A stretch of 34,412 nt of DNA from an uncultured Bacilli bacterium (GTDB taxonomy: Bacteria; Bacillota_I; Bacilli_A; RF39; UBA660), in contig CANRPZ010000003.1 in the NCBI GenBank assembly GCA_947632625.1, positions 1-34,412 of the forward strand. The letters are read 5' to 3'. Shown piece by piece: positions 18,775 to 27,060 of this stretch. Made by a program: the position numbers and the translations under genes. The notes under the pieces are model-generated. The model was not told where the DNA came from, made no database searches, and worked only from the letters and a program-made list of their open reading frames with translations. Every line of letters begins with the position of its first letter. The first letter of the stretch is position 1.

Positions 18775-19560
18775 ATGACGGTTTATGTGGATATGGTTTT
18801 CCTTTTAAATTTTTATTTGGACTTTCTAATTTTAATGACAACCTGTATTACTTTAAAAAGAAAAACAACCATTAGAAGAATAGTTTTAGGGGCTTTCATT
18901 GGGAGTTTATCTATTTTCTTTCTTTTCTTTGCTATTCCGTCCTTTCTTTTATTCTTTTTTAAATTATTTATCGCAATTCTTATGGTTATTTCGACCTTTC
19001 ACTATAAAGACTTAAAATATACTTTAAATAATTTAGGCTATTTTTATATGATTAGTGTTATTTTAGGAGGCTTCTTTTATTATTTGAATATTGAATTTTC
19101 CTATCAATCGGTTGGTTTGGTCTTTTTTCATAAAAAAGTGAATGGCAATCTTTTATTTTTGTGCATACTTTCACCTGTAGTTTTATATTTTTATAATAAG
19201 CAATCGAAACAATTTAAAAAAATGTATCAATTTATTTATGATGTGGAAATTGTTTTAAAAAAAGAATCTATTAAAATAAAAGGATTTTTGGATACAGGAA
19301 ATAAATTAATTGATCCTATTACCAACAAACCCATTCTTTTGTTAGAAAAAGGATTAATTCAGTTAAAAGAAGAAAAGGTTTATTATGTTCCTTATAATGG
19401 GTTAAATGAACATAAATTACTAAAATGTATTAAACCTAAATATGTTCTGGTTGATAAAAAGAAATATAAAAATGTTCTTCTCGGTATAAGCGACAAAAAA
19501 TTTCATTTAGAGGGTGTAGAATGTTTATTGAATAATAAAATGATGGAGGATTTGTTATGA
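18775..19560 (+). CDS. spoIIGA: Sigma-E processing aspartyl peptidase SpoIIGA
   Basis: N-terminal multi-TM region (MTVYVDMVFLLNFYLDFLIL), C-terminal protease motif KGFLDTGNKLIDPITNKPILLLE; immediately upstream of sigE with ATGA overlap. Confidence 0.93.
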   Translation: MTVYVDMVFLLNFYLDFLILMTTCITLKRKTTIRRIVLGAFIGSLSIFFLFFAIPSFLLFFFKLFIAILMVISTFHYKDLKYTLNNLGYFYMISVILGGFFYYLNIEFSYQSVGLVFFHKKVNGNLLFLCILSPVVLYFYNKQSKQFKKMYQFIYDVEIVLKKESIKIKGFLDTGNKLIDPITNKPILLLEKGLIQLKEEKVYYVPYNGLNEHKLLKCIKPKYVLVDKKKYKNVLLGISDKKFHLEGVECLLNNKMMEDLL

Positions 19561-20240
19561 TAAAAAAATTACTTTTATGGTTAAAAACAAAATATCAAAA
19601 TTGTTTCTTTGTGGGAAGCAGTGATAAATTACCACCACCGTTAAGTAAAGAAGAAGAGCTCTCTCTTTTAATTCGTTTAAAAGAAGGGGATGATACAGCA
19701 AGAGAAAAATTAATTGAACATAACCTTCGTTTAGTGGTTTTTTTAGCAAAGAAATATGAGGGTAGTGGTTATGATATAGAAGATTTAGTAAGTATAGGTT
19801 CCATTGGTTTAATAAAAGGAATCAATACGTATAAAATTGATAAGAATATTAAACTTGCTACTTATGCTTCTCGTTGTATTGCTAATGAAATTTTAATGTT
19901 TTTAAGAAAAAATAAACGACGTAAAACCGAAATTTCCTTTGAAGATGCCCTAAACTATGATTCAGAAGGAAATGAACTCCATTTAGAAGATATTTTAGGA
20001 ACCGATGAAGATGTGGTCATTAAGGAATTTGAATCGGCGATGGATAAAAAAATGTTGGCAGATGAAATTAATAAATTGGATAAAAGAGATCGCCAAATCA
20101 TGATTTTAAGGTATGGATTAAATAATACGGAAGAATATACCCAAAAAGAGGTAGCAGAAATGTTGGGTATTAGTCAATCCTATATTTCTAGAATAGAAAA
20201 AAAAGTGATTAAAAATTTAAAAAATTTATTAAAAACTTAA
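19557..20240 (+). CDS. sigE: RNA polymerase sporulation sigma factor sigma-E, with pro-sequence
   Basis: Pro-sequence MIKKLLLWLKTKYQNCFFVGSSDKLPPPLSKEEE; LVSIGSIGLIKGINTY; order spoIIGA-sigE-sigG. Confidence 0.95.
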   Translation: MIKKLLLWLKTKYQNCFFVGSSDKLPPPLSKEEELSLLIRLKEGDDTAREKLIEHNLRLVVFLAKKYEGSGYDIEDLVSIGSIGLIKGINTYKIDKNIKLATYASRCIANEILMFLRKNKRRKTEISFEDALNYDSEGNELHLEDILGTDEDVVIKEFESAMDKKMLADEINKLDKRDRQIMILRYGLNNTEEYTQKEVAEMLGISQSYISRIEKKVIKNLKNLLKT

Positions 20241-20266
20241 AATATACTTATATTAAGTTTGGTAAA

Positions 20267-20298
20267 TGAATAAAAAAACTCTTTTTATAGCAAAACTA
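20267..20298 (+). promoter_or_regulatory. Candidate sigma-F/sigma-G-type promoter for sigG
   Basis: TGAATA (20267-20272), 16-bp spacer, AGCAAAACTA (20289-20298), 9/10 match to GGNNANANTR. Confidence 0.5.
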
Positions 20299-20317
20299 GT
20301 ATGAAAGGAGTTTTTTT
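20272..20317 (+). promoter_or_regulatory. RBS-sequestering stem-loop at the sigG start
   Basis: AAAAAAACTC (20272-20281) pairs with GAGTTTTTTT (20308-20317); stem extends with two G.T wobbles to 20288/20301. The SD AAAGGAG (20304-20310) is fully in the right arm; ATG at 20318. Confidence 0.7.
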
Positions 20318-21094
20318 ATGAGTAAATACAAAGTAGATATTACGAACTTAAATACTAATGATATAAAAGTTCTTAAACAAAGTGAAATGAATGAATTATT
20401 TAAACAATATCAACAAGGTGATTTAACAGCAAAAGAAGAACTAATAAACGGAAATTTAAAGTTAGTATTAAGTATTTTAAAGCGTTTTAATAAAGAAAAG
20501 TATAATATGGATGATTTGTTTCAGGTTGGAGTTATTGGATTAATAAAAGCGATTGATAATTTTGATTTGTCTTATGATTTAAAATTATCTACGTATGCTT
20601 GTCCATTAATAATAGGAGAAATCAAGCGATATATTCGGGATAATACTCCCATTCGTGTCAGTCGGAGTATTAAAGATTTAGCTTACTCTATTATTAAATT
20701 TAAAGAAGAATACATAAAAACATATGGGGTTGAACCTACCAACCAAAAAATTAGTGAAGAACTAAATATATTAGAGTATCAAATTAATTTTGCTTTAGAA
20801 TCTTTACGAGAACCGATGAGTATTTTTGAACCTATTTATAATGATGGGGGAGATACTATTTATTTACAAGATCAAATTGCCGATAAAAAAGAAACAAATC
20901 AGGATAAGGATATGTTGATTTCTTTACGAAAAGCTTTAAATAAAATTAAAGAAAGAGAAAGAAATGTTTTAGTCTCTCGATTTATTATTGGTAAAACCCA
21001 AATGGAGATTGCCGAGTCTTTAGGTATTTCGCAAGCTCAAGTGTCTCGAATTGAAAAAAATGCTATTAATAATGTTAGGCGTTTAATTAAATAA
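20318..21094 (+). CDS. sigG: RNA polymerase sporulation sigma factor sigma-G
   Basis: NGNLKLVLSILKRFNKEKYNMDDLFQVGVIGLIKAIDNFDLSYDLKLSTYACPLIIGEIKRYIRDNTPIRVSRSIKDLAY. Confidence 0.95.
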   Translation: MSKYKVDITNLNTNDIKVLKQSEMNELFKQYQQGDLTAKEELINGNLKLVLSILKRFNKEKYNMDDLFQVGVIGLIKAIDNFDLSYDLKLSTYACPLIIGEIKRYIRDNTPIRVSRSIKDLAYSIIKFKEEYIKTYGVEPTNQKISEELNILEYQINFALESLREPMSIFEPIYNDGGDTIYLQDQIADKKETNQDKDMLISLRKALNKIKERERNVLVSRFIIGKTQMEIAESLGISQAQVSRIEKNAINNVRRLIK

Positions 21095-21131
21095 TTTTTT
21101 TTGGTATAATAGTAGCAAGTGAGGTAGAAAA

Positions 21132-21578
21132 ATGAATAGTGAAAAAGTAAATGTTAAAAAAGTAAATGTTAAGGCGAAGATTCCAACTTATGGAACCCAA
21201 TATGCAGCAGGAGCAGATCTTTATGCTTGTATAGAAGAGTCTTTAAGTTTCAATCCCCATGAAACAAAGTTAGTTCCGACTGGTCTTTCTTTTGAAATAC
21301 CTTCTGGCTATGCCGGATTTATTTATGCAAGAAGCGGACTTGCTAGCAAAAGACATTTAGCACCAGCCAATAAAGTAGGGGTAGTTGATTCCGATTATCG
21401 TGGAGAGGTGATGGTCGCTTTACATAACCACAGTAATGAAACACAAACGATTGAACCAGAGGAAAGAATTGCTCAATTTGTTATTGCTCCTTATTTAAAA
21501 GCGGAATTTAATTTAGTAGAAGAATTAGATGAAACGACGCGTGGTAGTGGTGGTTTTGGTTCAACAGGAACGAAATAG
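21132..21578 (+). CDS. dut: dUTP diphosphatase
   Basis: dUTPase motifs AAGADLYA, YARSGLA, GVVDSDYRGEV, RIAQFVI, RGSGGFGSTG. Confidence 0.95.
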   Translation: MNSEKVNVKKVNVKAKIPTYGTQYAAGADLYACIEESLSFNPHETKLVPTGLSFEIPSGYAGFIYARSGLASKRHLAPANKVGVVDSDYRGEVMVALHNHSNETQTIEPEERIAQFVIAPYLKAEFNLVEELDETTRGSGGFGSTGTK

Positions 21579-21582
21579 GTGA

Positions 21583-21613
21583 AAAAGAATTTTATAAAAG
21601 TTCTTTTTTTTTA
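21583..21613 (+). terminator. Rho-independent terminator of dut
   Basis: AAAAAGAA-TTTTATAAAAG-TTCTTTTTTTT. Confidence 0.65.
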
Positions 21614-21644
21614 ACTTTTTAATACAATAAAGTAAGGTGGTAAT

Positions 21645-21866
21645 ATGCGAGTGTCCGATTTACAACTTAAAGATGTTGTCAGTTTACTAGATGGAAAAAA
21701 ATTAGGCAGAATTGTGGATATTGAACTAAATAACGAGGGACAAGTAAAATATTTTGTTGTTGAGCCTAAACATTTTTTTAATTTTTTTAAAAGTAATAAT
21801 GAAATTAATGTGGGAATGAAAGAAATAAAAAAAATTGGGGAAGATGTCATATTGGTTGAAATATAA
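21645..21866 (+). CDS. YlmC/YmxH-family PRC-barrel sporulation protein
   Basis: MRVSDLQLKDVVSLLDGKKLGRIVDIELNNEGQVKYFVVEP...IKKIGEDVILVEI. Confidence 0.85.
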   Translation: MRVSDLQLKDVVSLLDGKKLGRIVDIELNNEGQVKYFVVEPKHFFNFFKSNNEINVGMKEIKKIGEDVILVEI

Positions 21867-21907
21867 TCTTTTTTTTTTTATAATATAAGAAGAAAGAAAG
21901 GATGTTT

Positions 21908-22369
21908 ATGAATAAAAAAATTTTTTTAGTGGCTATTCTTTCTTTATTAATTGACCAAATCAGTAAAATTGGAATTGGTATTTTTTTAACTTTTAATGAA
22001 AAAAAGATTCTTATTAAAAATTTTTTTTCTTTACAGCTTATTCAAAATTATGGAGCTGCCTGGAATATTTTAAATAATAAAGTAGATTTTTTAATCCTTA
22101 TTTCCTTACTTGCTATTTTTATTCTTTATCGTTATATGTATAATTTTAAACACAATAAAAGAAACAATTTGGCTTTTGGTTTGATTTTAGGTGGTGTAGT
22201 AGGGAATTTAATCGATCGAGTTTTTCTAGGGTATGTAAGAGACTTTTTAGCATTTAAAATTATAAATTATGATTATCCGGTGTTTAATTTCGCCGATGTG
22301 TTTATTGTAATAGGAGTATTTCTTTTAATTTTTGCAATATTAAAAGGAGAAGACAGAGATGAAATTTAA
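21908..22369 (+). CDS. lspA: Lipoprotein signal peptidase II
   Basis: LLIDQISKIGI, NYGAAWNIL, GNLIDRVFLGYVRDFLAF, NFADVFIVIG; ATG 21908 has better RBS spacing than 21902. Confidence 0.94.
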   Translation: MNKKIFLVAILSLLIDQISKIGIGIFLTFNEKKILIKNFFSLQLIQNYGAAWNILNNKVDFLILISLLAIFILYRYMYNFKHNKRNNLAFGLILGGVVGNLIDRVFLGYVRDFLAFKIINYDYPVFNFADVFIVIGVFLLIFAILKGEDRDEI

Positions 22370-23243
22370 TAGTGAGGTAGAAAAAATTCGTATTGATAAG
22401 TATTTAAGTGATAAATTGGCTTTTTCACGTAGTTGTATTGCTAAAATGCTTCAAGATGGTAGTATTTTGGTCAATCAAAAACAAGTAAAACCGAGTTATA
22501 TCGTTTCTTTAAATGATCAAATTGAAATTGTTAAAGAATATAAAAAAGAATCGGATTTAAAACCGGAAGAAATGCCTTTAGATATTGTTTATGAAGATGA
22601 TGATATTATGGTTATTAATAAGCCTAGTGGGGTTGTTGTGCATCCTGGAGCTGGGAATTCTTTTAATACCCTTGCTAATGGGCTTTTATATTACACCCAA
22701 AATTTAAGTGATGTAAATGGTGAAAAAAGGCCCGGAATTGTTCATCGCTTGGATAAAGATACCTCTGGATTAATGTTAGTTGCTAAAAATAACAAAGCTC
22801 ATGAAATTTTATCCGAAGATTTTAAAGTTCATGCGGTAAAAAGAGAATATGTTGCTCTTTTGTGTGGAGTACTACCGCATAACGAAGCTAAAATTGATGC
22901 TCCGATTGGAAGAGATACTAAAAATCGTAAAAGAATGGCTGTTACGGATAAGAATTCTAAAAATGCCGTTACGTATTTAAAAGTGTTAAAGCGTTATAAA
23001 AACTATACTTTAGTAAGCCTTCATTTAGAAACGGGAAGAACCCATCAAATTCGAGTTCATATGAAATATATTGGCTATCCGGTTTTTAATGATCCTCTTT
23101 ATGGATGTGAAAGTAAAAAAAATATTGGGCAATTTCTACATTCTAAAACGATTTCTTTTAAGCATCCAATTACTAAAAAAGAAATGTTTTTTTCCTCTGA
23201 ATTACCTAGTTATTTTACCGAGTTTTTAAATACTTTAGAATAG
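22359..23243 (+). CDS. rluD: RluD-family pseudouridine synthase
   Basis: S4 domain, NKPSGVVVHPGAGN, RPGIVHRLDKDTSGLMLVAK, LETGRTHQIRVHM. Confidence 0.93.
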   Translation: MKFNSEVEKIRIDKYLSDKLAFSRSCIAKMLQDGSILVNQKQVKPSYIVSLNDQIEIVKEYKKESDLKPEEMPLDIVYEDDDIMVINKPSGVVVHPGAGNSFNTLANGLLYYTQNLSDVNGEKRPGIVHRLDKDTSGLMLVAKNNKAHEILSEDFKVHAVKREYVALLCGVLPHNEAKIDAPIGRDTKNRKRMAVTDKNSKNAVTYLKVLKRYKNYTLVSLHLETGRTHQIRVHMKYIGYPVFNDPLYGCESKKNIGQFLHSKTISFKHPITKKEMFFSSELPSYFTEFLNTLE

Positions 23244-23567
23244 AAAAAGCATGAAAATATGCGCAAATGTATAAACACATAAAAAGAAATAGGGGAGACT
23301 GAAAAGATGATAGTTTCCATAAATATTTTTAATGTGATATACAAATAGATAGGAAAAAATCATTAAAAATAAAGAAATAAAGAAAGTACAGAAAAGGTTA
23401 TTTACAAAAAGGAAAAAATAAAAAAACGCTAAAAGTAAAATTAAATTACTTATGTAAATAAATAAAAAATCATTGTCAATTTTTTCCATTAGAATAATTT
23501 TTCGAATGGGAATGAATAAAAGAATATGACTCAAAATAAAACATAGGGTTATTACTAGTGTTTTTAT
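23235..23567 (-). CDS. Putative small multi-TM membrane protein with ATA start codon
   Basis: The track ORF (23235..23534, TTG start, no RBS) extends in frame to ATA 23567, preceded by AGAGGTGAG. Product (M/I)KTLVITLCFILSHILLFIPIRKI..., several hydrophobic helices. Confidence 0.45.
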   Translation of the reverse strand: MKTLVITLCFILSHILLFIPIRKIILMEKIDNDFLFIYISNLILLLAFFYFFLFVNNLFCTFFISLFLMIFSYLFVYHIKNIYGNYHLFSLPYFFLCVYTFAHIFMLFLF

Positions 23568-23629
23568 AAACTCACCTCTTTACTTAATTTAAGAAATATA
23601 CTAAAATATATACTTAAGGAGTTAGAAAT

Positions 23630-24769
23630 ATGAATACAATAACGATTACCCCCAAAGATGAAATAGTGATGCGTTTAGTCCATTTTTTTATAACGGAAGC
23701 AAATTATACGCCGATTATAGTAAATGGGGTAAAGGATGAGGTTTGGTTAGAAAATAGCGAAGCCAAATACAAAATTGTTCGTATTAATTCCAATTACATT
23801 CATAATGAGGAGCAATTTCGTACCGATTTATTTAAAATTAAAAATGTTATGCATCAAATTAAACGAAAAACCGTTTCTTTTACGATGAATACATTTAATA
23901 TTTTTTTGGATGTAAATGAAAATGTTAAATTGGAAGACGAAAAACATATTAAATCAATTGTGATTCATAATATGGAAGATGTTGAAAAAAATAAAATGGA
24001 AAAATATTTTCCTGGAATTGAGAATAAACTATTAAAAAATACGGAGGGGTTAGATTTAATTATCAATGTAACGGAAGATATTAATGCTAAAACAGCCGAA
24101 AATAATAAAATATATGAAGGTACTTTTAAGCCAAAGAAAATCATTGTTACGTATTTTTTGATGGCTTTATGTGTTTTTATCTTCTTTTTAAGTTTTATTA
24201 TTGGTAAAGGAAATTTAGATGCTTATACCCTTTATAAATTAGGAGCTGTTAGTCGAACTGCCATAAGAAATAAAGAGATTTGGCGCTTACTTACGGGGAC
24301 ATTTTTGCATACGGGCTTGCTTCATTTGTTGGTCAATGTTTATTCGCTATGTGTTATAGGTGTACAATTAGAAAATTTTGTAGGAAAAAAGAAATTTTTA
24401 GTTATCTATCTTATTAGTGCAATTAGTGGTAGTTTAATGTCTAGTTTATTTAATAGTGGTATTTCGGTTGGAGCAAGTGGTGCTATATTTGGATTATTAG
24501 GTAGTATGCTATATTTTGGATATCATTATCGCTTGTATTTAGGAAATGTTTTAAGAGCTCAAATTATTCCTATTATTTTATTAAACTTATTTATTGGTTT
24601 TACAATTCCTGGTATTGATAATGCTGCTCATATTGGGGGATTAGTCGGAGGGTACTTATCGACAATGGCCATGGGAATTAACGGAAAATCAAGTAAGACA
24701 GATGAAATAAATGGTTATATTGTCCTTGTGATCTATTTAGCTTTTTTATGTATTATGTTATTTCGATAA
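23630..24769 (+). CDS. Rhomboid-family intramembrane serine protease (GluP/YqgP-like)
   Basis: RLLTGTFLHTGLLHLLVNVYSL, catalytic GASGAIFGLLG, NAAHIGGLVGGYL; N-terminal cytosolic domain. Confidence 0.93.
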   Translation: MNTITITPKDEIVMRLVHFFITEANYTPIIVNGVKDEVWLENSEAKYKIVRINSNYIHNEEQFRTDLFKIKNVMHQIKRKTVSFTMNTFNIFLDVNENVKLEDEKHIKSIVIHNMEDVEKNKMEKYFPGIENKLLKNTEGLDLIINVTEDINAKTAENNKIYEGTFKPKKIIVTYFLMALCVFIFFLSFIIGKGNLDAYTLYKLGAVSRTAIRNKEIWRLLTGTFLHTGLLHLLVNVYSLCVIGVQLENFVGKKKFLVIYLISAISGSLMSSLFNSGISVGASGAIFGLLGSMLYFGYHYRLYLGNVLRAQIIPIILLNLFIGFTIPGIDNAAHIGGLVGGYLSTMAMGINGKSSKTDEINGYIVLVIYLAFLCIMLFR

Positions 24770-24774
24770 AAAAT

Positions 24775-24815
24775 CATTATTCAAGATATCTAATCTTGAA
24801 AAGATTTTTTTTTTT
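24775..24815 (+). terminator. Rho-independent terminator of the rhomboid gene
   Basis: TTCAAGAT-ATCTA-ATCTTGAA stem nested in AAAATC/GATTTT arms, then long T run. Confidence 0.7.
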
Positions 24816-24824
24816 TGCTATAAT
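24816..24824 (+). promoter_or_regulatory. Extended -10 promoter TGCTATAAT upstream of the RNase J homolog
   Basis: TTTTTTGCTATAATG immediately after the terminator T-tract. Confidence 0.55.
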
Positions 24825-24877
24825 GAACATGCTTTTTAAAACTTTTAAAATTTAAATTAGAAAGAAGAGATTTATTT

Positions 24878-26512
24878 ATGAGTAAAATAAAAATTTTTAG
24901 TTTGGGCGGTTTAGATGAAAATGGTAAAAATACCTATGTTATAGAAATTGATAAAAACATTTATGTTTTTGACTGTGGACTTAAATATGCTACGGGAAAT
25001 ATGTTAGGTATTGATTATATTATTCCGGATTTTGATTATCTAATTAAAAATCAAAAAAGAGTAAAGGGAGTATTTTTAACGCATGGTCACTATGAAAACA
25101 TGGGTTCAGCCGCCGATTTAGTTAAAAATATTCCGTCCATTCGCTTGTTTGCAACAAAGTTTACGAAATATGAACTTATAAATTCGGGGGTACCTGAAAA
25201 AAATATTATTGAGATTACCCCTCATAAGAAATTAAACTTTGGCAGCGTAAGTATTTTCCCGATTACCGTTTCTCATAGTTGTCCAGATGCGGTTATGTAT
25301 GTTATTAATACAAAAGATGGAGCTATTTGCTATACGGGAGATTTTATTATTGATTCTAAAATGACCGGACATTATGATATGGATTTAGGTCGTATCGCGT
25401 ATGTTGGAAAACAAGGAGTTTTGTGTTTACTTTCAGAATCTACTTTTTCTGATCGACCAGGACATACCTCTCCTTCTCATCGATTAGAAGATTTCTTTAA
25501 AGATATTATTAACAAATATAATGAACGTCTTTTATATTTGGTTTTACCAACGCATCTTTATACGATTCAAGATATCTTTAATAGTGCTTTAAATAAACAT
25601 CGTAAAGTTGTTTTAATGGGGAAAACTTTACAAAATGTTGTTAATTTTGCCAAAAGAGAAGGCTATTTAACTTTTCCTGATGATTTGTTAGGGGATTTAT
25701 CAAATATTGCCGATAAAGATGCTATCTTGCTTCTATGCGATGATAAAGAAAACCCTTATGCCTCTATTAGTAAAGTCATGAACGGTTATGATCGATATAT
25801 TACTTTAAAACCAACAGATACTGTAATCTTTGCAGAACCAAGATACGATAGTAATGAAAAGTTACTTGTTAAAATTGAAAATGAACTTGCCATGTTTGGC
25901 TGTCGTATTATTTCGATTCCCAAAGATAAAAATATTTTGCATCATGCATCTAGTGAAGATTTAATGTTAATGTTAAAACTTACCAATCCAAAATATTACA
26001 TGCCTGTTAAAGGGGAATATCGTTATTTAGTTTTAAATGCTGATTTAGCTAGTTCTCTTGGAATTCCTAAAGAAAACATTATTTTAAAACAAAATGGGGA
26101 TGTTGTTCTTTTTGAAGATGGTTTATTAAAAGAATCAAATGATCACATTAAAGTAAATGAGTGTTTAATTGATGGAAAAAGTAGTGATGATGTTGGGGAA
26201 CTTGTTATTAAAGACCGAGAAATGTTAAGTGAAAATGGAATTGTTTTAATTAGTGCTACTTTAAGTAAGAAAACGAAAAAATTATTAGTTGGACCTGAAG
26301 TAACCACTAGAGGTTTTATTTATGTTAAAGATTCTAAAGAAATTATTCACGAAATAAAAAGAATTTCTGAAGATGTCATTACTCGTAATATTGTTGATAA
26401 TTTTGTAGATTTTAATAAAATTAAAACTGACATTCGCACCGAGTTAAGTAAATATTTATATGAAGAAACCGAATGTAAACCAATGATTATTGCTGTTGTT
26501 CAAGAGGTATAA
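24878..26512 (+). CDS. Ribonuclease J-family protein with degenerate metal-binding motifs
   Basis: Beta-lactamase/beta-CASP architecture and C-terminal RNase J domain. The expected HGHEDH is HGHYEN, the expected SGHG is SSED, and the expected HGEYR is KGEYR. Confidence 0.85.
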   Translation: MSKIKIFSLGGLDENGKNTYVIEIDKNIYVFDCGLKYATGNMLGIDYIIPDFDYLIKNQKRVKGVFLTHGHYENMGSAADLVKNIPSIRLFATKFTKYELINSGVPEKNIIEITPHKKLNFGSVSIFPITVSHSCPDAVMYVINTKDGAICYTGDFIIDSKMTGHYDMDLGRIAYVGKQGVLCLLSESTFSDRPGHTSPSHRLEDFFKDIINKYNERLLYLVLPTHLYTIQDIFNSALNKHRKVVLMGKTLQNVVNFAKREGYLTFPDDLLGDLSNIADKDAILLLCDDKENPYASISKVMNGYDRYITLKPTDTVIFAEPRYDSNEKLLVKIENELAMFGCRIISIPKDKNILHHASSEDLMLMLKLTNPKYYMPVKGEYRYLVLNADLASSLGIPKENIILKQNGDVVLFEDGLLKESNDHIKVNECLIDGKSSDDVGELVIKDREMLSENGIVLISATLSKKTKKLLVGPEVTTRGFIYVKDSKEIIHEIKRISEDVITRNIVDNFVDFNKIKTDIRTELSKYLYEETECKPMIIAVVQEV

Positions 26513-26520
26513 AATATAGA

Positions 26521-26549
26521 AAATTGCCCATATTAGAAATGGGTGATTT
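26521..26549 (+). terminator. Terminator-like stem overlapping the next gene's RBS
   Basis: AAATTGCCCAT/ATGGGTGATTT (with G.T pairs), loop ATTAGAA, T run; ATG at 26555. Confidence 0.55.
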
Positions 26550-26554
26550 TTTAG

Positions 26555-26989
26555 ATGAAAGAAAATAAAAATATTAACTTTTTAAATGATATTTATAAAA
26601 TTGTTGAAATGGGTGTTATCGGGATAAACGATGTGATTAATAAAGCTAAAAAAGAAAAATTTCGCGAGTTATTAGAACACCAAAGAGATGAATACAACAC
26701 TATATTAAAAGAAAGTGAACAAATTTTTTTAGCTTATGGAGCCAAAGAACGTGAATTAGGTAAGATGGTAAAAATGAATAGTAAAATGATGAGTGAAGCC
26801 AAGTTATTTAAAAAGGATGATGATAGTACAATTGCTAAAATGATGATAGAAGGAACAATGAAAGGCATAAAAAAGTTAGAAAGTTGTATTAGTACTTATA
26901 ATGAGGAAGATGAAGAGGCCTACGATCTTTCTTTAAAGCTATTAGATATGCTTAAGCATAATATTCGTGATTTAAAAATATACTTATAA
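26555..26989 (+). CDS. Hypothetical all-helical, ferritin-like-fold protein
   Basis: Continuous amphipathic helices (IYKIVEMGVIGINDVINKAKKEKFRELLEHQRDEY...AKMMIEGTMKGIKKLESCIS). Family assignment is from memory only. Confidence 0.6.
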   Translation: MKENKNINFLNDIYKIVEMGVIGINDVINKAKKEKFRELLEHQRDEYNTILKESEQIFLAYGAKERELGKMVKMNSKMMSEAKLFKKDDDSTIAKMMIEGTMKGIKKLESCISTYNEEDEEAYDLSLKLLDMLKHNIRDLKIYL

Positions 26990-26991
26990 TG

Positions 26992-27021
26992 AACATTAAA
27001 TGAAATATTTAATGTTTTTTA
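26992..27021 (+). terminator. Rho-independent terminator
   Basis: AACATTAAAT (26992-27001)/ATTTAATGTT (27007-27016) followed by T run. Confidence 0.7.
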
Positions 27022-27031
27022 TTTTATATTT

Positions 27032-27040
27032 TGCTATAAT
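27032..27040 (+). promoter_or_regulatory. Extended -10 promoter TGCTATAAT
   Basis: TTTTGCTATAATG upstream of ATG 27061. Confidence 0.55.
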
Positions 27041-27060
27041 GTTTAAGAAAGGATTCTGCT

